From the NCBI GenBank assembly GCA_036924835.1, contig JBAGRR010000001.1:3549001-3613000 (forward strand): 64,000 nt of DNA, read 5' to 3'. Below the pieces are notes generated by a model. It searched no databases and was not told the DNA's origin. It was given only the letters and a program-made list of their open reading frames with translations. Each line of letters starts with the position of its first letter. The stretch's first letter is position 1. Positions 36,068 to 44,436 of the stretch are shown here, piece after piece. The translations under genes and the position numbers were made by a program. Source of the stretch: Nitrobacteraceae bacterium AZCC 1564 (GTDB taxonomy: Bacteria > Pseudomonadota > Alphaproteobacteria > Rhizobiales > Xanthobacteraceae).

Positions 36068-36615
36068 TTCGGACTTCCGGGGGCAGTGCCGGGAAGGGTG
36101 CCCGGTTGTGCGGCTCCCGGCGAATTCGGCATGCCGGGAAGTCCCGGCGTGCGCTTTGGATTTTGTTCGTTGGACTCGGTCAACTGCACCGTCCAGGCGC
36201 GCTGCTCACCGGTATCGACCTCGAAATATCCGGTCCGGTCGAAGCCGCGTGCGAGGCAATCTTCCGTGCCTTTGATGGTGAATTCCTTATCGCGCGAGCA
36301 CATGAAGGCCTGACCGGACCATTCGCCGCCGCGATCGTAGTCCACCGCGTAAATATAATAGTAGCGTGCGACGAGCGTACCCTTCAGCAGCGTCTCGCAG
36401 CTATTGGCCGAGACATTCCACCAGCCTTCGGTGACCCAGCCTTCGTTATCCTTGTAGCCCAGCGCAATGCCGACCCGGCTCGATGTGTTGTTACAGAGCC
36501 GGAAATCTGCGGCTGCCGGGCTGCTCCAGGCGCACAGAGCCACGAACGCAACAAGCCCGGTGAGGCTGGCGAGGATGGTTCGGCGGGAGAATGCGCGTCG
36601 GGCGGGGGCTGTCAT
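36064..36615 (-). CDS. DUF1036 exported protein
   Basis: A 183-residue protein with a signal peptide (RRTILASLTGLVAFVALCAWSSPAAA). The DUF1036 domain follows at about 37-150: FRLCNNTSSRVGIALGYKD, WWNVSANSCETLL, YYYIYAVDYDRGGEW and RGFDRTGYFEVDTG. It ends in a Pro/Gly-rich tail. Conserved upstream of pyk in this group; function unknown. Overlaps pyk by 4 nt. Confidence 0.88.
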   Translation of the reverse strand: MTAPARRAFSRRTILASLTGLVAFVALCAWSSPAAADFRLCNNTSSRVGIALGYKDNEGWVTEGWWNVSANSCETLLKGTLVARYYYIYAVDYDRGGEWSGQAFMCSRDKEFTIKGTEDCLARGFDRTGYFEVDTGEQRAWTVQLTESNEQNPKRTPGLPGMPNSPGAAQPGTLPGTAPGSPK

Positions 36616-36825
36616 CTAATCGAGTGTATATCAACCAATGATTGATTTCGCGTAACAGATGGCGCGGGACCGGTAAAAAACCGTCGCGGCTTCCCTTTTT
36701 ACAGTGTTCCGGTTCATCATACAGGCGCCTGGGCCGATCGCCAAACCCATGGGGAATAGCGACTTTGAGACTGTTTGGGCCCCGGATATGGCAGATTGTG
36801 GGACGATATCCATGTTAAGCTCAAT

Positions 36826-36992
36826 CTAGTGTCCCGTCTCCGAATAACCGACCAATTCGCGGCGCGCTCGCACGGTTATTCGGAGACGAAAGGACACTAG
36901 CAAAATCAAAACGCTAGTGCGGCTTTTGTCTCGCAATTGCCGATATAAGACTAGCTGCAAGACGGGTCGGCAATTGCGAGACGCCGCACTAG
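36826..36992. repeat. Paired CTAG hairpin element, divergent stems
   Basis: 36826-36900 CTAGTGTCCCGTCTCCGAATAACCG...CGGTTATTCGGAGACGAAAGGACACTAG; spacer CAAAATCAAAACG; 36913-36992 CTAGTGCGGCTTTTGTCTCGCAATTGCCG...CGGCAATTGCGAGACGCCGCACTAG. Stem sequences are unrelated to the other copies but complementarity and ends are kept. Confidence 0.85.
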
Positions 36993-37018
36993 AACACGAC
37001 AATTTCGGGAATATGACC

Positions 37019-37321
37019 ATGAAGATGGATGAGAAGACCCAGACAGAGCTCGAGGCGGCCGCTTTTCGCCGGCTCGTCGAACATCTGCGTGCGCGCACCG
37101 ATGTGCAGAATATCGACCTGATGAATCTCGCGGGGTTTTGCCGCAACTGTCTGTCGAATTGGCTCAAGGATGCCGCGGACGCGCAGGGCGTTGCGCTCAG
37201 CAAGGATGAAAGCCGCGAGGCGGTTTACGGCATGCCGTATGACGAGTGGAAGGCGAAGTATCAAAACGAGGCCACGGCTGAGCAGATCGCGGCGATGAAA
37301 AAGAGCGCTGCTGGCCACTAA
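37019..37321 (+). CDS. DUF1244 family protein
   Basis: A 100-residue helical protein: AAAFRRLVEHLRARTDVQNI, LAGFCRNCLSNWLKDAAD and EAVYGMPYDEWKAKYQ are the DUF1244 hallmarks. CRNC gives two close cysteines. Function unknown. Starts at 37013, 37019 or 37025 are possible; CGGGAAT fits 37019 best. Confidence 0.85.
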   Translation: MKMDEKTQTELEAAAFRRLVEHLRARTDVQNIDLMNLAGFCRNCLSNWLKDAADAQGVALSKDESREAVYGMPYDEWKAKYQNEATAEQIAAMKKSAAGH

Positions 37322-37332
37322 TCCGGAACACC

Positions 37333-37422
37333 CTGGTGTCCCGAATCCAAAATCCGCCTCATCGTGCAACGCGCTGCGTCGCGGACTTTTGGATTCGATA
37401 GAGCGAACTTCTGAACCACTAG
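37333..37422. repeat. Chimeric/truncated CTAG hairpin pair
   Basis: GTGTCCCGAATCCAAAATCCGCC...GCGGACTTTTGGATTCGATA is a complete first hairpin, but it is followed directly by AGCGAACTTCTGAACCACTAG, only the right arm of the partner. The spacer and left arm are missing. Confidence 0.72.
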
Positions 37423-37821
37423 AATCGCGAGATCTGTGGTACGTCGTGGCAAGTCAAATTGCTGCTTCGGAGGAGATTTTCTTTCTTCTGTGGGTCGCTG
37501 TGGATGAGCAGCCCCCTTGGCTTGACGCAGCGGGCCGTACTCTTGACTGTGAAGTCGAGATGACGTGTCGCCGCGAGGGTGCGCGCTTTGTTACCAGAAA
37601 AAGGCGATCTCCGACGATTTTGAAATATTCGCGCATTGATATGGGGTGAATACGCTCATGATATCAATGTGTTAATAGAGATCCTCTATCAAGAGGCTCC
37701 CGATAGCCGGACCCTGTCCGCCCGCGTCCGAATAAGCAGAGCGCGGAGCTCCACGAGCCGAGTGCGTCGGGCACTAGTCCACAATTCTGAGTGCTTTCTA
37801 TTCGTGTCAAAGGAACTCTCT
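37423..37821. other. Intergenic stretch without a supported gene
   Basis: Between the truncated repeat and the GapR-like gene. Short open frames occur (for example 37389-37649) but start inside repeat DNA and match nothing I know. A CTAG occurs at 37774 without hairpin context. Confidence 0.5.
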
Positions 37822-38100
37822 ATGTCTGTCACCGCCACCTCCGAAGCCACCGCGTCGCCTGTTAAAGGCAATGTTGCGGCCGCTGAATTGAAGCAGTTCG
37901 TGGAGCGCATCGAGCGGCTGGAGGAAGAAAAGAAGGCCATTGCGGACGATGTCAAAGAGGTTTTCGCCGAGTTGAAGGGGCGAGGCTATGACGTGAAGGC
38001 AGTCCGCCAGATTCTCAGGATCAGGAAGCAGGACGCTAATGAGCGTCAAGAGCAGGAGGCAATCCTAGACGTCTATCTTCAGGCGTTAGGAATGATTTAA
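37822..38100 (+). CDS. DUF2312 / GapR-like nucleoid-associated protein
   Basis: A 92-residue protein with a coiled-coil core [20 protein letters not shown], then [20 protein letters not shown] and [20 protein letters not shown]. This is the DUF2312 family, whose Caulobacter member GapR binds overtwisted AT-rich DNA and supports replication and transcription. AAGGA precedes the ATG at 37822. Paralogues may exist elsewhere in the genome, so no symbol is assigned. Confidence 0.85.
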   Translation: MSVTATSEATASPVKGNVAAAELKQFVERIERLEEEKKAIADDVKEVFAELKGRGYDVKAVRQILRIRKQDANERQEQEAILDVYLQALGMI

Positions 38101-38103
38101 AAG

Positions 38104-38370
38104 CGGCTTCGAGCGAAGTGGCGACCTAGTGGTCCGATTCTAACGTTCGCATCCCGTCTCGGTAGGCGCTTTTGCGAACGTTAGAATCAAAGAACCACTA
38201 GCAAATATATAATTTGAGTGGAGCTTAAGGATTTGACGTTCGCATCACGAATTCGCGGCTAGCAGGGTGCGAGCGTCAAATCCGCTCCACTCGTTCGCGT
38301 GAAGAAAACGCGTCAAAACAAAAAATCTAGAGCTTCGGTTCTGATTCAATCAGAACCGAATATGCTCTAG
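38104..38370. repeat. Composite repeat: second nested copy
   Basis: Same order as 28573-28845: GCTTCGAGCGAAGTGGCGA, then CTAGTGGTCCGATTCTAACG...CGTTAGAATCAAAGAACCACTAG (38126-38201), spacer, GGATTTGACGTTCG...CGAGCGTCAAATCC (to about 38292), then GTTCGCGTGAAGAAAACGCG and AGAGCTTCGGTTCTG...CTCTAG. The first hairpin stem differs from the other copy (TTCTAAC instead of TTTGAGC) on both arms. Confidence 0.82.
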
Positions 38371-38587
38371 TCCGCTGATCGTCGTGAATGCCCATGTCTG
38401 AAAGTATGTTCACAACGTGGGCATACTTCGTTGTCGTGCGCGAAGTTGCCATCAGACAACACTGGCGTCCTAAGGGCCGCAATGACGAAGTTTGTGGTTC
38501 TTTTTAGCCGCTTCACTCTACCTTGTTTCACCAATCTCACGGCGGCGTGAAAACGGGGTAATCCCGGCTCGCACCTGAGTCCTTGTT

Positions 38588-38764
38588 TTATTCTTCCCCA
38601 TCTCCAAGCAGCCTTTTCGTCTGCACGTTCAAAAAGTGAATATTTGCACAGGCCGGACAGAGGATTGCCCGGTAACTTTCGTTACTGGCTGACACATCTT
38701 TATCATCGAAACGATGCTGGACATTGAGGCCAGTGTTTGGACAGCGATAAAGGAAGCTCGACAT
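38588..38764 (-). CDS. Small zinc-ribbon-like protein
   Basis: A 58-residue protein starting MSSFLYRCPNTGLNVQHRF, with a second pair in AILCPACANIHFLN. Cys-x-n-Cys-x2-Cys plus His suggests a metal site. Similar short proteins are frequent in Bradyrhizobium; function unknown. The longer frame to 38896 runs into DNA in frame with the P-type ATPase remnant, so the ATG at 38764 is preferred. Confidence 0.6.
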   Translation of the reverse strand: MSSFLYRCPNTGLNVQHRFDDKDVSASNESYRAILCPACANIHFLNVQTKRLLGDGEE

Positions 38765-38889
38765 ATCATGCACACTAACCGAGGAGGCCCGCGGGTCCCT
38801 CCGAGGGGAGACCTTGGGACGCATATTTTCCCCATCAGGTGGTCGGGCTGCTTGATCGAAATCAAATTTTCTAGCTTGCTCTCTTGGCT

Positions 38890-39265
38890 TATTCATAGAA
38901 CGGCGAGGTTTTCCCTTATCGGTACCGGCCTCGCGGACGACCCTGGCGTAGGGTTTCGCCTAGCCGTGCAGAGCATTTAACGCGCGCTCGCTACGTGCCT
39001 CTTGAAAGATCGCCAATCCTAACGAGACGACGGTGACTGCTGATACAAACAGGCCCTGACCGATATCGCTGAAGATCAGGTAGAGGCACGCGGCCGCGAG
39101 CAGCAAAACAAATGTCGGCTCACGCATCGTATCTCTGACGATATCGAAGATGGTCCTTGTTTGGCTGCTAAGAATAAGGTTTGGGCCAATACGAAGGAGG
39201 CGTTCCTTCGCCTCCTTCTCACTCAAACCCTCATTGATCAAAGCGGCACTTTTGACGGAAGTCAT
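38890..39265 (-). pseudogene. Cation-transporting P-type ATPase, N-terminal remnant
   Basis: Reads GLSEKEAKERLLRIGPNLIL, then EPTFVLLLAAACLYLIFSDI and AIFQEARSERALNALHG, followed by a TAG stop. The family sequence continues past the stop as AKPYARVVREAG before it is lost. This is the cation-ATPase N domain plus first helices of a PacL-like pump. All phosphorylation and nucleotide domains are absent. Confidence 0.75.
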
Positions 39266-39305
39266 CCAGAATGGTCTCCGTTCGAAGTGCCATTGCGGGC
39301 TACCG

Positions 39306-40151
39306 TCAATGTGAAAGCAAGAGTGGAACAGGTGGTCTGGCGAGCATCGATCGTGTAGCGCCCCCCAAGACGAATTCCCGGAACCGTGAGTGTCCGTATG
39401 CGCCCATCACCAGCAAATCAAGGTGAAGGCGATTGGCGAAGTCGGTCAAGACCTCTCCAATCTGTCGTCCCGCTGCATCAATCTCGTGGATGACGGCATT
39501 GACTTGATGCCGAGCTAGGTACGCCCCGATCTCATGCGTTTTGCGGGTAATGTCGAAAGCCTTTTCGTTGAGGACGGTTACAACGTTAACCGTTTTTGCG
39601 CCCTCAAGGATTGGCATTGCGTCAGCGAGGGCGCGAGCCGCGGCCCGACTATAGTCCCATGCAACTCCGACAGTGCCGATGGATGCTTTAGCTGGCGTGC
39701 GCCCCTCGGGCATCAACAGAACCGGTCGAGCAGAATTAAAGATGACTGTTTCTGTATCCCACTGATCGATAAAATCATTGGTGCTCACCGGTAGAATGAT
39801 CAAGTCTTTCAGCCGAGCGTACTCGGCCGTCAAAGCCGGAATTTCTCCCTCCACTGCCCGTTCTTCGATGACTTCGTACGACAATCCGTTTTGTTCTGCC
39901 AGGTCTCGGAAGACTTTTTGAAGTGCGGTTGCATTTCGAGTGCTCTTTCCCATCTCATGAGCTGCCAAGCCGGAAACGTCCAAGAGGGAGTTGCCGAGAA
40001 CGGTACTTGGCACCCTGATCAGAATTTCAGGCATGAAAGCAGAGAGCCGGCAGTCGAGGAGTCCAGCCAAATCGATGGCGGAAGCTATGACGTCTTTCGT
40101 TGTCGGATCGGGATAGGTCCGCAACGCAATCATTGCGTCTTTGATGGCCAT
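39306..40151 (-). CDS. Universal stress protein, two-domain
   Basis: About 281 residues from the ATG at 40151 (GGAGAGAG upstream). Two UspA-like halves; the second ends with the ATP-binding type motif LVMGAYGHSRFREFVLGGATRSML. The paralogue at 40509 is divergent and ends almost identically. An exact TTGA-N6-TCAA box lies in the shared gap at 40298. Probably induced by low oxygen or stress through FixK (inference). Confidence 0.88.
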   Translation of the reverse strand: MAIKDAMIALRTYPDPTTKDVIASAIDLAGLLDCRLSAFMPEILIRVPSTVLGNSLLDVSGLAAHEMGKSTRNATALQKVFRDLAEQNGLSYEVIEERAVEGEIPALTAEYARLKDLIILPVSTNDFIDQWDTETVIFNSARPVLLMPEGRTPAKASIGTVGVAWDYSRAAARALADAMPILEGAKTVNVVTVLNEKAFDITRKTHEIGAYLARHQVNAVIHEIDAAGRQIGEVLTDFANRLHLDLLVMGAYGHSRFREFVLGGATRSMLARPPVPLLLSH

Positions 40152-40297
40152 TTTCATCTCTCTCCAAGAAAGCGTTTTGATCAATTCATGTCGTCGAGCG
40201 TGCGGATGACGGCAGCAACGAATAGGTACTCTCCGACATTTGCTAAGAAGGCCTATCGTTGTTTGGCTTTGTCTACGCCATTTCCTGGGGAATGTGC

Positions 40298-40311
40298 TTG
40301 AGCTAAATCAA
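40298..40311. promoter_or_regulatory. FixK/FNR box between the usp genes
   Basis: TTGAGCTAAATCAA, an exact TTGA-N6-TCAA, about 146 nt from the minus-strand usp start and 197 nt from the plus-strand usp start. Confidence 0.5.
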
Positions 40312-40508
40312 TCGACGATCGGCGCTCGCATCGGTGTAGCGGGGGATCATTGCGCGCCTCGAAACGATTGGCTTCGATATCAATCGAGTTGGCTGGCAAG
40401 CGATTCCGACTGTCGCGCTGTGTTGTGGTGCTCGGACGCGGCTTTGCGTTAAGTCAACGCTGCTGGTGGCATCTGTGCAATCCTGTCCCGTCAAGATCGG
40501 AGCAAGTT

Positions 40509-41336
40509 ATGATCAAAGATGTTATCGTTAAGCTCGAACGGAACGGCAGTCGCAGGCCAATTCAAGAGTTTGCGATCTCCGTGGCCGAGACACTCAACGC
40601 GCACCTCACCGGGGTTGCGTTCGCGGACGACGGCATTTCGAATGCCATCTTTGCGGGCGTTCCTACCGATATAGTTCAGAAGGTCATTGAACAGAATAAG
40701 GCGGATGCACAGACGGAGATCGATAGATTTGCCGATATCTCCGAGAAACGTCTCGCGTCAGTCGCGCATCGCCTGGTCGTTCAGAGCCGGTTGGATATGC
40801 CGGATGCATTTGCCGAAATGGCCAGGTGCGCTGATCTCAGCATCATCATGCAATCAGATGACGGAGAATACGAAAACAATGACGCGACAATCGAAGCGAC
40901 GCTGTTCGGATCAGGGCGTCCGATGTTGGTGGTGCCGTATATCCAAAAGGCCCAGCTCAAACTCGACCGGGTCGTATGTTGTTGGGACGGAGGGCGACCG
41001 GCGGCACGAGCGATTGGCGACGCTCTCCCCTTGCTGAATATGGCAGGCGAGGTCAAGATGTTGACGATTGCGCGCGAAGACTCGCTGAAGCCAGATTGCC
41101 AAGCGCTCGAGATCGCAGCGCATCTTGCGCGCCATGATCTCAAAGTCGATGTTGAGATCATGACTTCGGCAGACGTGAACGTCGCAGATACGATACTGAA
41201 CTATGTTGCCGATAACTCAGTCACGTTAGTGGTCATGGGCGGGTACGGACATTCCAGATTTAGGGAGTTCGTGTTGGGTGGGGTGACGCGACAGATGCTG
41301 TCATCCATGACGGTCCCCGTCCTGCTCTCACATTAG
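40509..41336 (+). CDS. Universal stress protein, two-domain
   Basis: A 275-residue protein (MIKDVIVKLERNGSRRPIQE...) with two Usp halves; DRVVCCWDGGRPAARAIGDA opens the second and LVVMGGYGHSRFREFVLGGV closes it with the G-x2-G-x9-G(S/T) nucleotide motif. CGGAG lies 7 nt before the ATG, so the open frame back to 40350 is not used. Paralogue of the divergent neighbour. Confidence 0.9.
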   Translation: MIKDVIVKLERNGSRRPIQEFAISVAETLNAHLTGVAFADDGISNAIFAGVPTDIVQKVIEQNKADAQTEIDRFADISEKRLASVAHRLVVQSRLDMPDAFAEMARCADLSIIMQSDDGEYENNDATIEATLFGSGRPMLVVPYIQKAQLKLDRVVCCWDGGRPAARAIGDALPLLNMAGEVKMLTIAREDSLKPDCQALEIAAHLARHDLKVDVEIMTSADVNVADTILNYVADNSVTLVVMGGYGHSRFREFVLGGVTRQMLSSMTVPVLLSH

Positions 41337-41365
41337 CACGAGAGCAGGGCTTACCCGACGCGCTT

Positions 41366-41530
41366 TAGTGTCCCGATCCGAACTTCGTACAGACTTGCGG
41401 CTTGTTCGGATGCCGAACCTCGGAATCAAAGGGGACACCAGCAAGCCTATGATTCTAGCGTGGTTGAGGTTCAGACGTTCGCTGGAAGCACTCGCGGGAA
41501 AAATGGGCGAACTTCTGAACCACCACCTAG
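41366..41530. repeat. Paired CTAG hairpin element, degenerate, inverted
   Basis: TAGTGTCCCGATCCGAACTTCG...GAACCTCGGAATCAAAGGGGACACC (41366 to about 41440), spacer AGCAAGCCTATGATT, CTAGCGTGGTTGAGGTTCAGACGTTCGC...GCGAACTTCTGAACCACCACCTAG (41455-41530). Several arm mismatches show decay. Confidence 0.78.
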
Positions 41531-41535
41531 GTCAA

Positions 41536-42219
41536 TCAATCTTCGGCGAACGTGGCGGCCACGCGTAAGTTATTCGTGACGTTCCGGACGCCCGGCGTAT
41601 TTTCGGCGGCGACGCGGATCGCGTCACGTTCGTTGTCGTCGTAGACAATGCCAAAGATGTCCACATTTCCCTGGTTGACATGGATACTGAATGGCCGACG
41701 TCCCCAAGGCTGGTCCGCGATCCGATGATCAATTTCGCGTTTCAACGCGGCGTCGCTCTCACCGGGGGAGCTCAGCTCTTCTGCGTTTGCGAGCGCTTGA
41801 ACCAGATTGGCACGACTAACGATGCCGACGACTTTCTTGTTCTCGATGACAGGGACCCGTTTGATGTGATGCCTATCAAACAGCTTGGCAATGTCGCTTA
41901 GAGAACTGTCTGGGTTTACAGCGATGACCCTAGTCGTCATGACATCCCGCACCTTTCGGGCATGCGATTTAACGTAGTCTGATGCCAATTGACGATCAGA
42001 TGTAAACAGCTGAAGCCACCAGGAGCGCCGCAATTGGGTCTTTAATTCCCTTCTGTGGAGCAGATCACCCTCGGAAAGGATCCCTACGAGAGCCCCATGC
42101 TCGTCGGTCACGAGGACAGCGCTGATGCCGTCTCGTATCATTGTTTCGGCGGCCGTACGAACTTCAACGTCTGGCAGAACGCTCACAACATGCTTGGTCA
42201 TAACGTCCTTTGCGCGCAT
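41536..42219 (-). CDS. CBS-pair and BON domain protein
   Basis: A 227-residue protein. Two CBS motifs at about 1-140 (MRAKDVMTKHVVSV, VLVTDEHGALVGILSEGD, VRDVMTTRVIAVNPD, KRVPVIENKKVVGIVSR), then a BON domain (FSIHVNQGNVDIFGIVYDD). CBS pairs sense adenine nucleotides; BON domains bind membranes or envelope. Paralogue of the gene at 46847. A FixK box lies 59 nt upstream of its start. Confidence 0.9.
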   Translation of the reverse strand: MRAKDVMTKHVVSVLPDVEVRTAAETMIRDGISAVLVTDEHGALVGILSEGDLLHRRELKTQLRRSWWLQLFTSDRQLASDYVKSHARKVRDVMTTRVIAVNPDSSLSDIAKLFDRHHIKRVPVIENKKVVGIVSRANLVQALANAEELSSPGESDAALKREIDHRIADQPWGRRPFSIHVNQGNVDIFGIVYDDNERDAIRVAAENTPGVRNVTNNLRVAATFAED

Positions 42220-42278
42220 AAGACGTCTCCTCTTTGAATTGACCCTTCACATTATCCTAGAAGCAGGTGGAGGCGACT

Positions 42279-42292
42279 TTGATTCGCATCAA
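42279..42292 (-). promoter_or_regulatory. FixK/FNR box upstream of the CBS-BON gene
   Basis: TTGATTCGCATCAA, exact TTGA-N6-TCAA with TTGAT/ATCAA arms; 59 nt separate it from the ATG at 42219. Confidence 0.62.
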
Positions 42293-42420
42293 CCGAGGTG
42301 CGTGGCAGGGAGTTCGACAGCCTCGCGCAATCGGAGACGAAGATGACGCCCTGAATGATCCTCCCACTTCCTGCCTGGGGACAAGACGATGAACGTCAGT
42401 CACGAAAAGACGAATGGACT

Positions 42421-42434
42421 TTGATCCGCATCAA
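42421..42434 (+). promoter_or_regulatory. FixK/FNR box upstream of the phasin-like gene
   Basis: TTGATCCGCATCAA, one base different from the box at 42279; 60 nt before the GTG at 42495. Confidence 0.62.
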
Positions 42435-42494
42435 TCATGCAGGTTCTGAATCGTCGCATTATATCAAGGTAAGTCAGTAAAAGGAGTGCACGCT

Positions 42495-42954
42495 GTGAAC
42501 GACCAGTTTTCAAGTGCATCGTGGAAGCTTCTCGCAGATGGTTTGGACTGCAGCCTGAAGACCTTTTGACGCGGTCGCCGACGGCGTCCGGGACAAGTTA
42601 GACTGGGCCCATGATCTGTTTGCAGCGAGGTCAACGGCCGATCTCGTTGGATTATGGAGTAAGCATTCGGCCAGGCAAATGCTGACAAGTATTGTTCATG
42701 GTCAGACGGCGAGAGAGCTCAATTGGAAACTGTGGGCGGACTTCGGAAACCTTGGCCGGGCGAGCGGCCTCTTGCCGCAGCCGGCATTGGCGTCGGCGGC
42801 TAATACGAAGCGAACCACGCTTTCTCCGGATGAGGCAGTCCGCCGCTTCATCTCATCGATTGATGAGCTTGCTGGACGAAAGAGACATGGTCAGTGCGGT
42901 TCTGAGGTTTTTGGTACCGTTGGTGCAATAACGACATGTGGCGCAGGTGAATAG
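42495..42954 (+). pseudogene. Phasin-like protein with a single-base frameshift
   Basis: Starts at GTG 42495 with AAGGAG 8 nt upstream. The first frame reads NDQFSSASWKLLADGLDCSLKTF and stops at TGA; one frame on, the protein continues DAVADGVRDKLDWAHDLF, STADLVGLWSKHSARQML and LSPDEAVRRFISSIDE. Removing one T from TTTT at 42564-42567 joins them. Helix pattern and length (about 150) suggest a phasin. Damaged, or a homopolymer sequencing error. Preceded by a FixK box. Confidence 0.6.
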
Positions 42955-43038
42955 CCAAGCCAAAGAGTTCCGACGCGATCTCACCTGCAGACCTGCAAAC
43001 GACACCAGGTCGCTTGCGTTTTGGAGTCTGCGACAATG

Positions 43039-43728
43039 CTAGGCGTCCATCGTTTGCAGACGCTGCCGATTTCTGAGTAGAATTTGTCGCGCGCCCGAGA
43101 AGTCGAGAATGCCTTGCTCGTGCAACTGGGACAGTGCGCGGGAAACGGTCTCGAGCGTCAATCCCAGATAGTCGCCGATATCACGTCGACACATCGGCAG
43201 GGCTAACATCCCTGCAACGGTCAATCTCCGATCCATTTCAAGCAAGAACGCTGCGACGCGTTCCAGTGCCGTCTTCCGACCGAGGAGGAGCATATGGTCC
43301 TCAGCATGCTTCAAATCGCGTGTGGTGACGTTGAAGAGTTTCCAGAGCACGCGCAGATCGGTCGCTGCGGCCTTTTCCAGACAGCTGCGTTTGACGAGAC
43401 GGACGGTGGTGTCGACAACGGCTTCCGCAGCGAGCCGGTGAACGTCGCCGGACTCCAGTCCAAAGATTTCTCCGGCCAGGTGGAACGCGCTGATCTGGCG
43501 TCGCCCGTCGGATAGCAATTTGTAACTACGAACGGCACCGCGGATAACTTGGTAAACATATTCGGCAGGTTCGTCTTCGCCGTAAATCTCAGAGTCCTTG
43601 CTGTACGAAAATTCAGAGCTGATAAAGCCGAAACCGCCTTCGATCTCGCCCAACGGGGCAGGTGAAGGGGGGCTTCCGAACCGGATGTCCTGGAAGGTAT
43701 CGTGGCTAATTTGAGTAAGCATGGCCAT
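43039..43728 (-). CDS. fixK: FixK2-like Crp/Fnr family regulator
   Basis: A 229-residue Crp/Fnr protein. cAMP-type beta-roll at about 45-120 (EYVYQVIRGAVRSYKLLSDG, ISAFHLAGEIFGLE), dimerisation helix, and HTH with GLTLETVSRALSQLHEQG, whose E-x2-S-R reads TTGA half-sites. There is no N-terminal Fe-S Cys cluster, so it is FixK rather than FNR type. Cys180 in LPMCRRDIGDYLG fits the position of the redox-sensitive Cys183 of Bradyrhizobium FixK2. Four candidate target boxes lie within 4.5 kb. A second possible start is 43722. Confidence 0.85.
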   Translation of the reverse strand: MAMLTQISHDTFQDIRFGSPPSPAPLGEIEGGFGFISSEFSYSKDSEIYGEDEPAEYVYQVIRGAVRSYKLLSDGRRQISAFHLAGEIFGLESGDVHRLAAEAVVDTTVRLVKRSCLEKAAATDLRVLWKLFNVTTRDLKHAEDHMLLLGRKTALERVAAFLLEMDRRLTVAGMLALPMCRRDIGDYLGLTLETVSRALSQLHEQGILDFSGARQILLRNRQRLQTMDA

Positions 43729-43834
43729 CTCCCGTATTCAGCAGGTGGCCATTTCGTAGGACGGATCCGGTGAGCTGGAAATTTCGTTTCATCCCCTAAG
43801 GGGGGTCCCCTAAGTAGAATCCCGGAGGTGCGCT

Positions 43835-44275
43835 TCAGGGCTTAGCTGGCGTAGAATTGATTCTATTTCTCTCGATTGCGGCCCGGATCGCCGGAGGAAG
43901 GCTTTCATCAAGATGAGGCTTGACGAGAACGGTGTGGATGCCTGCGCGGTGCGCATCCGCCTTCACCGTTTCGTCCGGGGAACTTGTGATAAGGATAATG
44001 GATGCTCCCGGATAGCGCTCGCGGAGCCGCCTTGCCAGGTCAATGCCGTCAACAGGCTCCATTCTGTAGTCAATCACATAGCAATCGGCTGACGCGGGGC
44101 TGTCCAAATTCAGCAGCGATGAGGCACTCTTGAAGGTACAGACATAAAAGCCTTCGGTTTCGAGAAGGAAACGAAGTGAACTGAGCACATCCGGGTCGTC
44201 GTCAATCACCGCGATCCGGTGACTTTTGGATCGAATTCGATATGAGTTCGAGTGCCGAAGGGTTTGTGCGCACAT
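43835..44275 (-). CDS. Stand-alone response regulator receiver protein
   Basis: A 146-residue receiver domain without output domain. Acidic pocket IAVIDDDPDV, phosphoacceptor Asp69 in CYVIDYRMEPVDGIDLARRL, Thr in IILITSSPDE, Lys in VLVKPHLDE. Most similar in style to FixJ receivers. It lies 106 nt upstream of fixK on the same strand. It could act as phosphate sink or regulate a FixL-type kinase; no kinase is in the window. Confidence 0.85.
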   Translation of the reverse strand: MCAQTLRHSNSYRIRSKSHRIAVIDDDPDVLSSLRFLLETEGFYVCTFKSASSLLNLDSPASADCYVIDYRMEPVDGIDLARRLRERYPGASIILITSSPDETVKADAHRAGIHTVLVKPHLDESLPPAIRAAIERNRINSTPAKP

Positions 44276-44312
44276 GAACCACAGATACAGCAGCCAAATA
44301 CTGAGGTCTTGA

Positions 44313-44342
44313 TTTCGAACTTCTGAACCTGAACCACACGAG
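44313..44342. repeat. CTAG hairpin fragment (right arm)
   Basis: TCGAACTTCTGAACCTGAACCACACGAG: right arm of a ttcag-type hairpin with CGAG for CTAG. No left arm is found. Confidence 0.6.
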
Positions 44343-44436
44343 TGTGGCGTCTTTTATTTTGTGGCGGACGACAAATTTGGTGCCGACCAATCGGTCCAAG
44401 GCAAAGCGATCTATATTCATAAGATGGGAGGATGCG

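Noticed and set aside
37389..37649. 86-codon open frame as a gene
   Set aside because: It begins inside a truncated repeat, lacks a ribosome binding site and has no family-like sequence.
40177..40190. FNR site TTGATCAATTCATG upstream of the minus-strand usp gene
   Set aside because: The second half-site is absent; only TTGA matches.
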